A stretch of DNA of 64,000 nt from Athripsodes cinereus (taxonomy: Eukaryota; Arthropoda; Insecta; Trichoptera; Leptoceridae): NCBI GenBank assembly GCA_947579605.1, contig OX388306.1, forward strand, positions 2,108,001-2,172,000. The letters run 5' to 3'. Of this stretch, positions 63,175-64,000 are shown in pieces. Position 1 is the stretch's first letter. Every line of letters starts with the position of its first letter. The notes below the pieces were generated by a model. It ran no database searches. It saw only the letters and a program-made list of their open reading frames with translations, and was not told where the DNA came from. A program made the position numbers and the translations under genes.

Positions 63175-64000
63175 ATAATAAATAAATAAATACGTAGGTA
63201 CAATAAACTTGGAGGATGGATTCTTTCATAGGTACATATAAAAAAGCTTTTTAGCAATAATAAAATAGTAATAAGGGCATGTAGCAATAGTTTCTTTTTT
63301 TATAGAATATGTAGGTATACCTTAAAGGCAGTGGATGCAGCAAATCCAATAAAAAAGAGTGGAAAATAAGGAGGGACTAAATAAATGAAGAATGAAAAAG
63401 GGAGGCCGAATATGAGAAGAGGTGGAGGTTGCTTTATTTAAAGTAGAAATAACAAAACACTTGCTTGATTTTTAACAATCTATTATATAAGCGATAATCT
63501 AGCCACTGCATATCATCACATTTAGTTCTTATGTAAAGTGATTTGTTTATTTTATTATGACGTGAATGATGATGTGCGAGAAGAATAAAAGAAATAAATA
63601 AATTAAATTGGTCCACCATCCACCTCGCCTGTGGAATGTTCCATAATGGTATAGTACCTACTAATAATGTTATGTAACTTATTTATTTACAAACATAATC
63701 ACAGTTTTTCGTAATACAAAGTTTAACATTAATTTTATGGACAGTAAATAAAATACTTTAAATCATTACCCATTGAATCTTATTTAAGTATGTATATTTT
63801 GTAAAACTCCATATTAATATTATTGTAAACGCAACTGAAATATACTTAAGTGTTTATTAAAACACTACAAATGATTGTTTCATTATCTATGTTTTTACAA
63901 AATTGTAAATTTAATAATTATTTTCCCAAAGCCAGATCAAAAGTTTATCTACATACCTACATACGTAAGCACGCACTTAAATCAAGAACAAGTGAATTCG
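63175..64000. other. AT-rich stretch to the window end
   Basis: A SINE-A 3' scrap (CCTGTGGAATGTTCCATAAT, GGTATAGTA) lies at about 63620-63656. No gene is seen. Confidence 0.45.

Noticed and set aside
62784..63287. 167-codon minus-strand frame
   Set aside because: It is antisense to the RTE polyprotein's C terminus.

Overview
This window looks like a gene-poor, AT-rich stretch of an animal nuclear genome, most probably an insect. The evidence is the base composition, the frequent TAGGTA/TACCTA words, (AAATA)n-type retroposon tails, and the mix of RTE-, CR1/L2- and R1-like retrotransposons, tRNA-derived SINEs, hAT- and Harbinger-like non-autonomous DNA elements and long-TIR foldback elements. 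I cannot settle the order (Lepidoptera and Hemiptera both seem possible). I found no convincing host protein gene: every long reading frame belongs to a retrotransposon.

Layout. 0-17 kb: a foldback element at the left edge (1-366), decayed LINE tails, a Harbinger-like MITE (2856-3389) inserted in a LINE zinc-knuckle fragment, a second foldback (4723-4936), several RTE 3' fragments (one, 9148-9954, with an 11-bp target-site duplication), a 752-bp TIR element (13934-14685) and scattered SINEs. 17.8-21.4 kb: an L2/CR1-group LINE with an intact 1028-residue endonuclease/reverse-transcriptase ORF on the minus strand. 23.3-27.2 kb: a two-ORF CR1/Jockey-type LINE, also minus. ORF1 has an SGNH-hydrolase-like domain, and ORF2 carries the endonuclease and reverse transcriptase. 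The frames overlap by about 165 nt, ORF2 has no ATG in the overlap, and a U_UUU_UUA heptamer sits there in the right phase for -1 frameshifting. 27.3-42.6 kb: foldback and MITE copies, a dense SINE cluster (31-34 kb), a hAT-like element (35873-36209), RTE fragments, and a SINE family whose 3' end matches one of those RTE fragments. 42.7-44.3 kb: a 5'-truncated R1-like LINE with a 13-bp TSD. 45.7-47.3 kb: an element with TTCGAA-rich ends inside another repeat, followed by a hAT-like element with an exact 8-bp TSD and GCGGAT subterminal repeats. 48-60 kb: SINEs, LINE tails, a perfect 72-nt inverted duplication and mostly anonymous AT-rich DNA. 60.06-63.17 kb: a nearly full-length RTE-type LINE with an uninterrupted 987-residue frame and a probable 8-bp TSD.

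How the parts work together. The LINEs encode the endonuclease and reverse transcriptase for target-primed insertion. The most abundant SINE (about 20 copies or pieces) shares its last ~45 bp with the RTE fragment at 37.59-38.08 kb, which suggests that family was its mobiliser. The hAT-, Harbinger- and mariner-like elements are internally deleted and would need transposases encoded elsewhere. A recurring CTGA(A/T)GATG-stem-GAAA module, hammerhead-like but not canonical, appears at several unrelated sites.
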